Shown: positions 51,153 through 61,036, counted from the stretch's first letter. The stretch is DNA of 64,000 nucleotides from Linnemannia schmuckeri (GCA_029449235.1 JANATG010000002.1:3224001-3288000); one strand, 5' to 3'. The notes: generated by a model from the letters alone, not told the origin. Made by a program: numbers and translations.

Positions 51153-51173
51153 ATTGAACTATAAAAGACATCC
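51153..51173 (+). promoter_or_regulatory. TATA core promoter of sKP1
   Basis: TTGAACTATAAAAGACATCC lies about 130 nt before the sKP1 ATG. It is almost identical to the core before sKP5 (TTGAGCTATAAAAGACATCC), which argues for function. Confidence 0.7.
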
Positions 51174-51291
51174 AACGCCTTTCGAATTTTGTTCGTCATC
51201 AAGCCTATTCATCCTTCAATCCACCCCTAAAACGCAACATTAAAAAAAAAACTTCCCGCATACTCATAAAAAAAAGCATTGAAAAAACAAT

Positions 51292-51807
51292 ATGAAGTTT
51301 AACACGATCTCTCATCTGTCATGGCCCGTCTTTATTATGGTCCTACTGGCTTCTGTCGGCATCACTTCCGCCATCCCAATCTCGACCACCTTGGACCAAC
51401 CCCGGATCCTCGAAAAAGTCAATGGTCCAGTTGTCTCAATTCGCGTTCCCAAGCGCGACCTCCCTTCCCCCGCCGCCGCCGCCCCCGAAGAGGAATCTGA
51501 AGATGAGGTTTCTTTGTCCAAGCGCCGTATGATGGTCTATGGACAGATCAGGTACGTCAACCCCGCTCATTACAGGAAGCGCGAAAACCCCTCCACGTCC
51601 GAGTCCGAAGAAGAAATTGATCCCAAGCGTCAAATCGCGACAGAGAATCCTTTTGACTCGATCATCCGCGCTGTCACGCGCAACCCTCCTGTTACCGTCT
51701 CACCTGAGGGAGAGAGGTTTGAGCCCGAAGCTGAGGAGGGGGACGTCGAGCTGTCAAAGCGCCAGGAACGTTTCCATCCCATCTACAAAAAACCCAAGGA
51801 GGTCTAA
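51292..51807 (+). CDS. sKP1: secreted Kex2-processed repeat-type precursor
   Basis: Intronless, 171 residues. The signal peptide is residues 1 to about 28 (SHLSWPVFIMVLLASVGITS). Lys-Arg sites fall at 54-55, 77-78, 96-97, 112-113 and 156-157. Between them, acidic Ser/Glu/Pro spacers alternate with basic and aromatic segments. The main segment is RMMVYGQIRYVNPAHYRKR, a type shared with sKP4 and sKP6; the last is QERFHPIYKKPKEV. No Cys. The layout matches fungal Kex2-processed repeat proteins, a class that includes mating pheromone precursors and ustiloxin-type RiPP precursors. The processing and the peptides themselves are inferred; the function is unknown. First and apparently intact member of a seven-locus array. 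Confidence 0.8.
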   Translation: MKFNTISHLSWPVFIMVLLASVGITSAIPISTTLDQPRILEKVNGPVVSIRVPKRDLPSPAAAAPEEESEDEVSLSKRRMMVYGQIRYVNPAHYRKRENPSTSESEEEIDPKRQIATENPFDSIIRAVTRNPPVTVSPEGERFEPEAEEGDVELSKRQERFHPIYKKPKEV

Positions 51808-52669
51808 GTGAGTGAATGTGTGGTTCCATAAGGTTTTTATGTGAGGAATACATAAAGAAAGATTGAGGTCCTCTCTTACCAGCACTACTCTCTCAATCCC
51901 TTTTATCGAATTTTATATTGTCCTTTAGTTTTTTCTACTCTGTAAATTTTGGCATCGTTTTTTGTTTTTTTCCTTACGACTTAAAATGTGTGGGCCATAC
52001 TCTATTGTATTAAAAAAAATAAAATATTATCAACGGATAATATGAATACGCGTTCTTTTCGTAACTCGTTTTGTGATTATGAATCGCGATATTTGACGCG
52101 TAATAAGCCTGCTCCTCAGACTTGAGTGATACGTATGCAGCCTGGTTCCTTGTATTTTTAGATCTAGGTAAACTTTGTGTACTTAGGATAAAAGGTGACT
52201 TCAGAGACCTTCGCTTTTTACCATTGTTGGTCGCAACTTTTGCATGTTCTATTCCTTGCAAATTGCATGCATGAATAAATTTTCTTACTAGCACGACGAA
52301 CGGAACAAAAAGCTATCACAGCTCCAAGAAAAAAAAAAAGCATGCTCTCACATTACAATTGTTTGCCCGTCGAACAATTGTCCCTCTTTTCTTTTCCTAA
52401 AATAACGCCTACAATGATTCAACTGCTCTTACAGCTATTGTATCTGTGCGTATTCTTTTTTCTGAATTCTGCTATTTACCCTATGTGTTGTGAGGGAATG
52501 AACAAAGATAGAGAGGCTTAGGCTTATGGCTTTTGTTGCCTTTTGTCCTCTCCATTCACTAGCATGCAATTCACGGAAACGTCTTGAATTCCTCCCTCTC
52601 TCTCTTGCACAGTCCCCACCTTTTTCCTATGAGTGTGATCCATGTTCACCATTGCTTTTTGCATCCTGT
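51808..52669. other. Intergenic, AT-rich
   Basis: Spacer between sKP1 and sKP2. No coding frame or structured repeat was recognised. Confidence 0.55.
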
Positions 52670-52676
52670 TATATGA
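52670..52676 (+). promoter_or_regulatory. Degenerate TATA-like box of sKP2
   Basis: GTTATATGATGTCC occupies the place of the family TATA core, about 147 nt before the ATG. Relative to TATAAAAGACATCC it looks mutated, which fits the broken coding region. Confidence 0.35.
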
Positions 52677-52816
52677 TGTCCTCAAAGAGTTCATTCTTTT
52701 GCTCTTCATCTGTATATCGATACATACACGTCAATCAACAATAGCGCAACAAAAACCATTTCACCCCTCTCTTACTCTTTCCCTTGTTACACATATCAAT
52801 CTCTCATACTTAGAAG

Positions 52817-53485
52817 ATGAAGTTTAACAATATACCTCTTCTGCCCTTGTCCATCCTAGCGCTCTTGTTCATCTCAGCCAGCACCATTTTCACCTCGACT
52901 GTACCCATCGGTCAAGCCTCTGCAACTCCTGTCCTCACCCATGCCTTGCACAAACGCAAAGACCGCAATCATGGCCTCGACAATATTGACCGTGGGGTGA
53001 ACGGTATTTACATCCGCGAAACTACTGCTGACTGCTAATTGAATGCGCCTGAACAAAAGGTCTGTAATTCGATTAAGCGTCACCTTGAGTCCCTTGAGAG
53101 GGACAACAAGGGCGTAGAGGAAGTGACAGAGAATGGGGCTACTAATATCGCCAAGCGCCGTATAGTCCCATATTAGTCGAGGAGACAAGTCGGTATTGAT
53201 CATAATAAAGAGCGGGACCTTACCACTACCACAACTCCTGAAGCTGCTGAGCCCGAATCTGGAGGTCACACTGTCGAGTTGACAAAACGCTGGCGTCGAG
53301 TGCAAGTTCCATTCTACAAGATGATGGTCGATTATCTCAAGCGCGACGTCCTTCCTACCATGCCCGATGAGCTTGAGAAAGAGTCTGAAGTCGAGGGGAA
53401 GCAGGAGGAAGAAGAGGAAGAGCCGGAAGAAGTAGAGCTTTCTGAAGGAGAAGATGAAGAAGATGATGAATACAAGTATGAGTAG
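52817..53485 (+). pseudogene. sKP2: secreted repeat precursor broken by two in-frame stops
   Basis: One frame runs from ATG 52817 to TAG 53483-53485, interrupted by TAA at 53036-53038 and TAG at 53174-53176. The signal peptide (SILALLFISASTIFTSTVPI) and family units on either side of both stops are in the same frame. The second stop falls inside a unit that aligns with sKP5 (RLAPYWSTRQVSAEHIRKRD). There the Trp codon TGG has become TAG and the Lys-Arg site has become Glu-Arg. Downstream units (KRWRRVQVPFYKMMVDYLKR) and an acidic Glu-rich tail are still open. An intron using a weak GTGAAC donor near 53000 and the acceptor at 53176 would also remove both stops. The shared coding units inside that stretch make a pseudogene more likely. 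Confidence 0.7.
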
Positions 53486-54648
53486 AGTATCCATCTTTCC
53501 AGCTGTAAGACTGCGTTCTTTGACTAGTCCCTGAAGCATTGGGCCTGGTTGTTATTTTTGTCCGTTTCTCGCTCTTCTTCCTTTGATATTTTACGTGTGT
53601 CAACGCTCCCTTTCCTCCTTCCATTGGGGTTATGAATCCTGCTGAGGATACATGAGAGCGGGTATAAGCATTGAGAATGAATACAACCAAGACAACCATT
53701 GCATTCGCCTTTCACTTGGCAGTCACCTCGTTTTCTCTCTCATGTTTGCATTTCGAGTCATTTTACATAGCTCAAGAACAAACATGACGATGTGCTTTTT
53801 TTTCTGAATTTTTCTTTTCGATCATGGGAGTGAAGGAGCAGGCAGGCACGCTGCTGAGCTAAGGGGTCGAAGCAAGACTAAGACAGAGAGCTCGGTGCCT
53901 GCCTAGATGGTAATCGACCTATTATTGAACGGTAACCACCTTGGGCTGAAAACGAGGCGCCAGGGTGTGTGAAAAGTCCCACATAACATTAACAGATATG
54001 TGCATGTCCTTAAGTTTTTACTTTTTTAGATACATACGCCAGGAGCTAAAAGGAAAAGGATGATCTATCGGTTACCTGATCTTGCACTCGGTCCTAGACT
54101 TCGAGGCTATCCGCTGATTTTAGCAATAGGCCTGATCTGTAGCTGACCTCTTTATTGTTTTCTCCTTTTCGTGCTTTTTTTTTTTTTTTTTTTTTTTTTG
54201 GTTTCTTGGCGGTTGCGACATTGAACCTAGACAAATGAGAAGTAAGTCCCCCTGGAGGAGATACCGCGTAACAATAGGAGGCAAGCGATCGATTGAGGCT
54301 TGGTAAATGTAGAATGACAAAATGGAAGGCGGAGGAAGCACTGTTATTGTTCATTGTCCAGCTTACCTGTCTCCCTCCGCCCTCTTTGAAAACAATAGTA
54401 AATCATTCGGTTGCTGTGCCACCGAAATATCAAATTATCTCGTGCAACGTGGTGGCAAACCAGTCCAATACCCCCCAGGTATCCCCTATTCTCAATTGTT
54501 CTTTTTGTTTTGCGAATGAAGCAGTACCGGAAATAATACACGTGGAGATAGGACGCTGAGACTAGACTGAAGGTGACAAGAGCCCGTTAGCTTGTTTTAT
54601 TTTTTTCTATTGTCGGCGTGGAATTGTTTCCTCACTTTTGCATTCAGC
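53486..54648. other. Intergenic with a 25-base poly-T tract
   Basis: Poly-T lies at 54175-54199. Frames on both strands (for example plus 54293-54559, minus 54094-54354) have no family features. No RNA gene is seen. Confidence 0.55.
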
Positions 54649-54655
54649 TATAAGA
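54649..54655 (+). promoter_or_regulatory. TATA-like box of sKP3
   Basis: TTCAGCTATAAGACTCG lies about 188 nt before the ATG and resembles the sKP1 and sKP5 cores. Confidence 0.5.
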
Positions 54656-54836
54656 CTCGTACGGTTCCTCTATTTTTCCTGCTCTTCTTCAAACCACCGA
54701 CCCACTTCTCTTACTCAATAAACCCGCGAAAAAAACTCCCTGCGCACGCAAAAAGAGGTACACTCGCAAGCCCTCTCCCTATTCCCTTCCTAACGCATCC
54801 AAACACATCCGCCCTTTCCTCCCACACTTCACGAGA

Positions 54837-55745
54837 ATGAAGTTTAAAAACAACAGCCCTCTCCTGTGGTTGTCCGCTTTCCTGTTCCTTTTGGCCATTG
54901 CCGGTATCAGCTCGAACGGCCTGGTCACAGCAGCTCCAGTCACAGCTCCCGTCGGCGGACCCGATACTGTTCCCCAGGAAGAATACTGCTACTATTCCTC
55001 TCAAGGAGAGCCAGTCTGCAGCACTAACGTGCTCGATCTCTTGGCCGCTCAGGAGAAGGATAAGGAGGCGAAGGAACCCGAGCTTGAGGTCGCAAATGGC
55101 GACAGGGTGTACAAACGCAGAATACCACCCCCCTATTGGAAACTTGCTGGTTACAAGAAGCGCGACGTTCCTAACGAGTCCAAGACCGAGCCTGGGTCGG
55201 AGGGTGAGAGCGTCGAGCCGACCAAGCGCGCTTCGCTGCCACCGCCTTATTGGAAAATGGCTGACTACAAGAAGCGCTATATTCTTGAAGAGCACGATCC
55301 CCAGACCCTGGCCAAGTGTGAGGATGGAGTTGATCTAATCAGGCGTCGAATGATGACGGATCTCCCATGTGGTTGGAAGGTCAACCCCAACTACAGGGCC
55401 ACAAAGCGCGACCTTGCCACCACCGCTTCTGAGGAAGGCGGAGCTGAACTTGTGCCTGGGTCCGAGTCCGAGTCCGAGTCTGAGTCCGAGTCCGAGGCTG
55501 TCGATGGTATTGGTTTGTCCAAACGTCGTATGATAAATCCTAATATTTATCGATGGATTATGCTTACAAGAACCAAGCGTGGCCTTCCCTCCACCACCAT
55601 CGCTCCTAAGGAGGAGTCCGAGTCCGGGCCCCAGAATGGTGTTAACTTTTCCAAGCGCCGAATGATGACCGATCTCCCATATGGCTGGAAGGGCAATCCC
55701 GACTACAGGACGACGAAGCGCGACCTCGGCGCCACCACGTCTTAG
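54837..55745 (+). CDS. sKP3: largest secreted Kex2-type repeat precursor (302 residues)
   Basis: Signal peptide about 1-33 (LLWLSAFLFLLAIAGISSNG). Dibasic sites fall at 93-94, 108-109, 130-131, 146-147, 169-170 (RR), 190-191, 229-230, 247-248, 273-274 and 294-295. Three kinds of unit are visible. PPPYWK-[LM]-A-x-YKKR occurs twice. RMMTDLP-x-GWK-x-NP-x-Y occurs twice. RMINPNIYRWIMLTRTKR occurs once and is shared with sKP5. Acidic spacers (Ser-Glu runs, 55461-55496) separate them. Three Cys occur, two in the propeptide before the first site. This is the clearest precursor-like member because units are repeated inside one protein. After the stop, family-like sequence continues in decayed form. 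Function unknown; cleavage inferred. Confidence 0.82.
   Translation: MKFKNNSPLLWLSAFLFLLAIAGISSNGLVTAAPVTAPVGGPDTVPQEEYCYYSSQGEPVCSTNVLDLLAAQEKDKEAKEPELEVANGDRVYKRRIPPPYWKLAGYKKRDVPNESKTEPGSEGESVEPTKRASLPPPYWKMADYKKRYILEEHDPQTLAKCEDGVDLIRRRMMTDLPCGWKVNPNYRATKRDLATTASEEGGAELVPGSESESESESESEAVDGIGLSKRRMINPNIYRWIMLTRTKRGLPSTTIAPKEESESGPQNGVNFSKRRMMTDLPYGWKGNPDYRTTKRDLGATTS
55461..55496 (+). repeat. (TCCGAG)n microsatellite encoding Ser-Glu
   Basis: Six hexamer units encode an acidic Ser-Glu run in a spacer of sKP3. This is a likely slippage-prone site for length variation. Confidence 0.9.
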
Positions 55746-55850
55746 GAAAAACAATCACACTATAATCCTAAGTCCGAGACATAAGAGAGAAGTGTCAGTA
55801 GTCCAAGCGCCTTCAGATCCCTCCAAGCCTTGGAGAATTGTCAAGTCAAC
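55746..55850 (+). pseudogene. Decayed extra repeat unit after sKP3
   Basis: The sKP3 stop TCT-TAG-GAA aligns with TCT-GAG-GAA in the spacer of an earlier repeat, so the stop may be a GAG to TAG change. About 55 bases later the family hallmark TCCAAGCGCC recurs, now in a shifted frame and preceded by TAG where siblings have TTG. This suggests that sKP3 was once longer. Confidence 0.45.
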
Positions 55851-57068
55851 TTTATCAAGAAGTAGAATTCTCACCTCCTCCTCTCCCTTCTTTGTTTTAA
55901 CGAATAATTTCTTTCATTATGCTTTCTTTGCCCTCTTTCTTGTTCTTAGGGCTGAACATGTTCATGATCGAATAAATCTATTCTACTCTAATTTTTGTCT
56001 ACACCTGAGTTGTGCCGCGCCCATTGATGTATTGATATCCTTCAGTGGATCGATATCACGACCCCATCTTAACTAATCACAGCTTCTCGTCCTTCCGCAT
56101 CGCAGATCCCCCCCATATCCTTTCCGTAGTTCATAATTATGATCAACTAGGGAAATCGCTTCGTTAACTAGAGCCTACTCTTTGCAAACTTCACTTCGGT
56201 GGTCTAGGCATCCCCTGTGCCTATGTTGGTTTATTTGAAACGGTTGACTATTCCTCTATCACCCTAGCACTTTTTCGATTTCTTTTTTTTGTGCTCCGAC
56301 ATGAAGGACCAGGAAAAATAATGATGCCATGCAAAAAAGAAACCACAGGAGGAGCACGGCGTTGTAAATACGACGCTTTGGAAAATGTATCGCGGAAGTG
56401 ACCAAGTGGTGATTCACAACGTAATAGAAGGTGAAATGGAAGGAAGGGCGGACTGTACTGGACTGACAACATGGACAGGGCGCGTGTTTTTTTATTTCTG
56501 GTAGACGGTCTCTATCCACTATCCAATTTATACCTCAACATAGGAAACTGAGTCTTCCTCAATTAGTGGTACTTGACTGTCAGTGACGCATGCCTCCTCA
56601 AATTTGACTCATCTCTACTCTCATCCTCAGTGGAGAGTATTTCTTTCTCTTTGAGGATATGGGAACAAAGCAAGGGAAGGGAGGTGGGACAATAAAGGGG
56701 AGGCAGAATGCTCACCTTGTTAATGACGGTCATTGAAATAAGTGTCCTTCATTTTGCCTCCCTTTGGTTGTGTCTCCAGCATATTCTTGGTTTGATTATT
56801 TTGTAGGGGGGAGGCGGGTGCTCCGCATAGAGGGAAAAAGGTCAAAAAAGAGATTTCCAGTGGTGTTTGCATTCGCTTTCCTTGTTTCATCATACTACCA
56901 CACCCTAATATGCGACCTGCTTCTAGCTTGAATTGATTGTTTCCTACTATGAACATTCGCCATTTGTGGTCATTCAGCCAAAAGTGTGACCTTATTCTTG
57001 CCTCTATGGTCCTATAGTTCGTGTCTTCCAACGTATAAGACAACTCGTGCCGCCCCATTGCTTTGAGA
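55851..57068. other. Intergenic, nothing recognised
   Basis: A minus-strand open frame at 56720-57058 overlaps the sKP4 promoter and has no family features. No RNA gene or long repeat was recognised by eye. Confidence 0.5.
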
Positions 57069-57075
57069 TATAAGA
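57069..57075 (+). promoter_or_regulatory. TATA-like box of sKP4
   Basis: TTTGAGATATAAGATACC lies about 154 nt before the ATG. The context TTGAG-x-TATAA matches the sKP1 and sKP5 cores. Confidence 0.5.
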
Positions 57076-57222
57076 TACCTTAAGGATCCAAACTTTCTAA
57101 CTTTTCTCCTCATCCAACACCGTCCTCAGTCAATTCAACTCTGCAGACACTCTTACACCAAAACCAACAAAATACACAGTTGCTCTCTTCCAACCCCTCT
57201 CTTTCCGTTCACCTTCACGAGA

Positions 57223-57804
57223 ATGAAGCTCAACAGCACCCCTATTGTGCCATGGTCAGCTCTCTTAATCCTGTTTGCCATAGTTGGTACCAGCTCGAGC
57301 GGCCTGGCCTCTGCAACCCCGTTCACAACTCCTCCTGCCGGATTCGATACTCGCACTCCCACCATCCGCATTGCTATCCCCACTGACGCTTCAGACTCCT
57401 ACTCGATTCAGGTCGACCATCCAGTCGCCACTCAGGTCGTTCACATGCATCAGAGCGAGGAGGATGATGACCACCTTCGCCACTGGCTCAATCCTACCAT
57501 GAAATGCTACGTCAGCCCTCAAGGCATCAAAATCTGCAAGCATACCAAGCCTGGCGTTGAGCCTATTAAGGAAGATGAGGACTCTGAGAAAGAAGGCAGC
57601 GTGGAACTCTCCCAGCGTCGAATGCAGGTTTATGGAGCAATTCGATGGGTCAACCCCGCTGACATCAGAAAGCGCGACCGTCTTTTTACCCCCAAGCCCA
57701 AGTCCGTGAACGGCATCGAAGAAAGTGTCCAGGTGTCCGAAAGTCGTTTGACCAAATCGATATTCAGTGCACCTGCCATTGGCACCATCCACTTGAATTA
57801 TTAG
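57223..57804 (+). CDS. sKP4: secreted Kex2-type precursor with one main unit
   Basis: Intronless, 193 residues. Signal peptide 1 to about 31 (ALLILFAIVGTSSSGLAS). A long propeptide follows, with His/Asp-rich and acidic stretches (QSEEDDDHLRHW, EDEDSEKEGS). The family unit RRMQVYGAIRWVNPADIRKR lies at 132-151. Here the upstream Lys-Arg has changed to Gln-Arg-Arg, and the downstream Lys-Arg at 150-151 is kept. A later position that is Ser-Lys-Arg in siblings reads Ser-Glu-Ser-Arg (about 172-175), so the last site seems lost. Two Cys (95, 105) lie in the propeptide. The open frame is intact, but processing sites are partly eroded. Confidence 0.75.
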   Translation: MKLNSTPIVPWSALLILFAIVGTSSSGLASATPFTTPPAGFDTRTPTIRIAIPTDASDSYSIQVDHPVATQVVHMHQSEEDDDHLRHWLNPTMKCYVSPQGIKICKHTKPGVEPIKEDEDSEKEGSVELSQRRMQVYGAIRWVNPADIRKRDRLFTPKPKSVNGIEESVQVSESRLTKSIFSAPAIGTIHLNY

Positions 57805-59490
57805 AGTAAATGATTAGTCCTTAACTTATTTTGATTAAAGTAGAAGTGTAGAAGTGGAGACTCCTTTCCTCTCAGCCCTTGCTCATGCTTGTTTCCTTTT
57901 TTTCCTGCTCTTCCTCCGCACCCCCCCCCCCTCCCCCCTCCCCCCCCCCCTTTCTTCCCCTTTGCTCCTTGGTTTTTTCTCTGCGTATGAATTCCAGCGA
58001 CCTAAATCCCAGCCTGGGCACAGCTGTTTTTTTAGCATTTTGCAAATTATAATGAACTGGCAAGTCTTTTGCAAACGACTCTATCTCTTTCGACCTTTGG
58101 CTACTCTCGACATTTTTTGTTTCCTTGTCTTTTTCTCCTTACGCTTAAGTCACTGATTGACTATGCGCGTGTAACTAAATTGTGAACATCATCCCACTTG
58201 TTCATGTGCGCCTTTTTTACCGGTCCTTGAGGAGCATTATATAGCACAAACGAAAAAAAACGCGTAGGTTACAAGGGGCTAAGGTACAGATAGTTTATTG
58301 TCAAATGGCTGGTTCTTTTGGATATGTTGTTCACGCGTGATTTTGTCTCATAATATTCGTTTTTAATTTTTTGCTTACAGCAACTTTATGCGCTTGCACC
58401 AAAAAAAAAATATAGCGAGGATCATGTAGCACTGTCGCTTGAGTCCTTGTTCCCTACTTGTCCTGTCTATTTTTATATCGCACTTTCACCATCTACTTAC
58501 AAAAAAAACATGGTAGAAGGCGCACTTTGCTTATGTGCCTGATGACACATTTTAACGATACATGTCCCCTTTCCTCACCCTACTTTTTTTGTCCCGCGCA
58601 TGTACCACCCATTTGCCAATAAAGAGCACCCCGGAAATGGGCGTAAAGAAAATGACAAAAGGAAAGGAAAGAGAAACAATAGAAAAAATGAGGGAGGCTG
58701 AACCCTACTGGAGGTCACAGCATGATAGCAGGTTGGTTATTGTTACTCTCTTTTTTTGGAGTGGGTATATGCCCACTCTGGGATGCAACTGGTGTTAATA
58801 TGTCCGTGGTCTGTCCTTGCTTACCAATAACTGTTCGACGCACTTTCACCTCACAAAGCGCAGCTCACTAAGAAGTCAAAAAGCAATTTGCGAGCTGTGG
58901 AACCACTCCATGTTTGTCATCTCCACTGTCGTATTTTGAAGCAGTTTGTCCAACCACCGCAATTTTCAAATGCTAATGAACTTGATCTCACGCCATCCAT
59001 AACTGTTGATACTCTCCTGTTCACTCCAAATTCTCTCCTGGTGGCTTGTGTCGTTCATAGTCAGAGTGGTCCATGGCCCTTGTTTTCTCCTATCACCATT
59101 GTTCAATGTGTGCCTATTGTTCCCAAAACCAACGCCTCGTCTAACTTGATTTCCTTCCTTTAATCGTTCTTTACAGAAGAGAAGGAGAACAGAGAATGGA
59201 GAAGTGAGGAAATCGGGAGAAGCGCAGAGAATAATGAAGAGAAGGAAAAATGGGCAGGAAAAATAAGTAACAATAGCTGGAGAGGCGAGATGCGGGCTTA
59301 AACAATGCAACCTGCTTCTCTCCTTGACATATATATTGTCGGAGGTAGGCCACGCGCTTCCCCCCCCCCCCCCCCCTATATCCTATGTTCAGACAGTATT
59401 TGCCTAATTTCTTTTTTTATTGTCTCTACCTTGAGGCAAATCGAAACCTTCACTATTGTTTTCTACACAAACAGGCTGTCAGAACCAGAA
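57805..59490. other. Intergenic with poly-C tracts
   Basis: Interrupted poly-C lies at 57921-57950 and a pure run of 17 C at 59360-59376. Open frames here (plus 58562-58798, plus 58888-59163) have no recognisable features. No relic of the secreted family was found between sKP4 and sKP5. Confidence 0.55.
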
Positions 59491-59514
59491 CGTATTGAGC
59501 TATAAAAGACATCC
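59491..59514 (+). promoter_or_regulatory. TATA core promoter of sKP5
   Basis: TTGAGCTATAAAAGACATCC lies about 147 nt before the ATG, nearly identical to the core of sKP1. Confidence 0.7.
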
Positions 59515-59647
59515 CATGATCCTCCATCTTTTAGTCCTTCATTAACCAAACCATTCATCAGTCGCTTCCACACCAATAACGTCCAAATACATACTAAAAG
59601 CCTCTCACCTACTCCTTCCAAAACAAGCACAAAGAAAAAGCGTCAAT

Positions 59648-60187
59648 ATGAAACCCGACAAGATCTTTCACCTGTCGTGGTCTGTCCTCACAGCCTTGTT
59701 GGTCACGATCGACACCACCTTTACCGGCTTAGTCTCCGCGGCGCCAGCCCTTCTTTCCAGATCCCTTCCCAAGATTGGCAACGTCATATCAAACGGTCTC
59801 CCTCCCGAATCTGATAGTCCTAATGCCTTTGACGTCCCCACTGACACCAAGGATCCTCTCTCCAAGCGTCGTCTCGCACCGTATTGGTCGACTAGACAAG
59901 TCAGCGCTGAGCACATTAGGAAGCGCGACTATCCTTCCGCCGCCATCACTCCTGAGGAGAAGCCCAAGTCTGAGTACGAAGGCGGTGTTGATTTGTCCAA
60001 GCGCCGTATGATAAATTCTAATATTTATCGAGCGATCATGCTTTCAAGAACCAAGCGCAGCCTTCCCTCCACCACCATCGCTCCTGAGGGGGAGTTTGAG
60101 TCCCAATCTGAAAATGGTATCTATTTGTCCAGGCGCCGAATGAGGAAATCTGGGCAAATCCAAACTGTCCACCCTGACGACTATTGA
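59648..60187 (+). CDS. sKP5: secreted Kex2-type repeat precursor, 3' end frameshifted
   Basis: Open frame of 179 residues. Signal peptide 1 to about 31 (WSVLTALLVTIDTTFTGLVS). Lys-Arg sites fall at 73-74, 92-93, 118-119 and 136-137, plus Arg-Arg at 162-163. Units are RLAPYWSTRQVSAEHIRKR, RMINSNIYRAIMLSRTKR (shared with sKP3) and RMRKSGQIQTVHPDDY. The stop TGA at 60185-60187 cuts the last unit where siblings have a Lys-Arg site. In another frame AAGCGT follows at once, then an acidic spacer and a TAG-CGC-GAC where siblings have AAG-CGC-GAC, up to TGA near 60276. The frame therefore seems to have been shifted by a small indel, leaving a shortened product. Still likely expressed: strong TATA core and an intact 5' part. 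Confidence 0.75.
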   Translation: MKPDKIFHLSWSVLTALLVTIDTTFTGLVSAAPALLSRSLPKIGNVISNGLPPESDSPNAFDVPTDTKDPLSKRRLAPYWSTRQVSAEHIRKRDYPSAAITPEEKPKSEYEGGVDLSKRRMINSNIYRAIMLSRTKRSLPSTTIAPEGEFESQSENGIYLSRRRMRKSGQIQTVHPDDY

Positions 60188-60249
60188 AGCGTAACCTCTC
60201 CATCACCAACTCCATCCTCGAGAAAGAATCTGAAGACAACTATGAATAG

Positions 60250-60511
60250 CGCGACCTTATCGGCGTCGCTCGCTGAGACACTCTATCCCTCTCTGTTTTC
60301 TCATTCAACTTCACTTTTACTTCTCTCTCCTATCTCCCGTTTATCATTCCTTTGATATTTTTTTTTTGCACCAGAGGGGCCATCATCTGATTCAACATTA
60401 AAGATATACACGTATTCAGGCGCTAGCATGCACTGACAATTGATGGATGTGGCAACACAAGGAGAAATTTTGTCGATCAGCATGGAGGAGAGTGAGAAAG
60501 GCCCCGTAATC
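60250..60511. other. 3' flank of sKP5
   Basis: CT-rich then AT-rich DNA up to the foldback element. Apart from the decayed end of sKP5, nothing is recognised. Confidence 0.5.
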
Positions 60512-60519
60512 ATTTAAGC

Positions 60520-60730
60520 TAGGGATTGGAAATGAGTTCACTCAGTTCACTCTCTAGTTAACGCAATTTCAATTATGAGTATTTTGATTAACAAACCTTC
60601 TATAATTGACAATGTCTGAGTTGATCGGTTATTTTATTGTTCAACTACAGAGGGTTTGTTAGATAAAATACTCATAATTGAAATTGCACTAACCCGAGAG
60701 TTAACTGAGGTAACTCATTTCCAATCCCTA
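60520..60730. mobile_element. hAT-like MITE: 211-bp foldback with 8-bp target duplication
   Basis: The first about 78 bases (starting TAGGGATTGGAAATGAGTT) are repeated as an imperfect inverted copy in the last about 78 bases (ending AACTCATTTCCAATCCCTA). That leaves about 55 bases of loop. The direct repeat ATTTAAGC flanks the element on both sides (60512-60519 and 60731-60738). An 8-bp duplication and TAGGG termini fit the hAT superfamily pattern. There is no coding capacity, so it would be non-autonomous. Confidence 0.88.
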
Positions 60731-60738
60731 ATTTAAGC

Positions 60739-61029
60739 GCCACCAATTTCCACACCTCTCGATTGGCTCTTCATATCACCCACCAATTGCCTCTTGTCAA
60801 GATTGGGAAGAGGCAACTGAAGAATAGAAACAGTTGTGGAAGGGGCGCGATGCCAATAATCATGCAGATAGTACGATAGAGTTGTCGCCTTTTCACTTTC
60901 TGGAGACGTCTGTGTTTAAGGTTAGCTTCCCTTGCTACTACGTCCGTCCTACTTATTTTCTAGTCTATTTTCTTGGAACCGCTTCGTGTTTCTAACTTAT
61001 ATAATTGACTCCATTTCTTTACACCAAAA
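60739..61029. other. Spacer between MITE and sKP6 promoter
   Basis: No coding frame or clear repeat was recognised. Confidence 0.5.
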
Positions 61030-61036
61030 TATAAAG
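61030..61036 (+). promoter_or_regulatory. TATA-like box of sKP6
   Basis: AAAATATAAAGAGACAGGTCC lies about 167 nt before the ATG. Confidence 0.45.

Noticed and set aside
54175..54199. Long poly-T tract as a retrotransposon tail or terminator
   Set aside because: There is no element body or target duplication next to it. Similar homopolymers occur throughout the window.
56720..57058. 112-residue minus-strand open frame
   Set aside because: It lies against the sKP4 promoter, with no homologue recognised and no typical start context.
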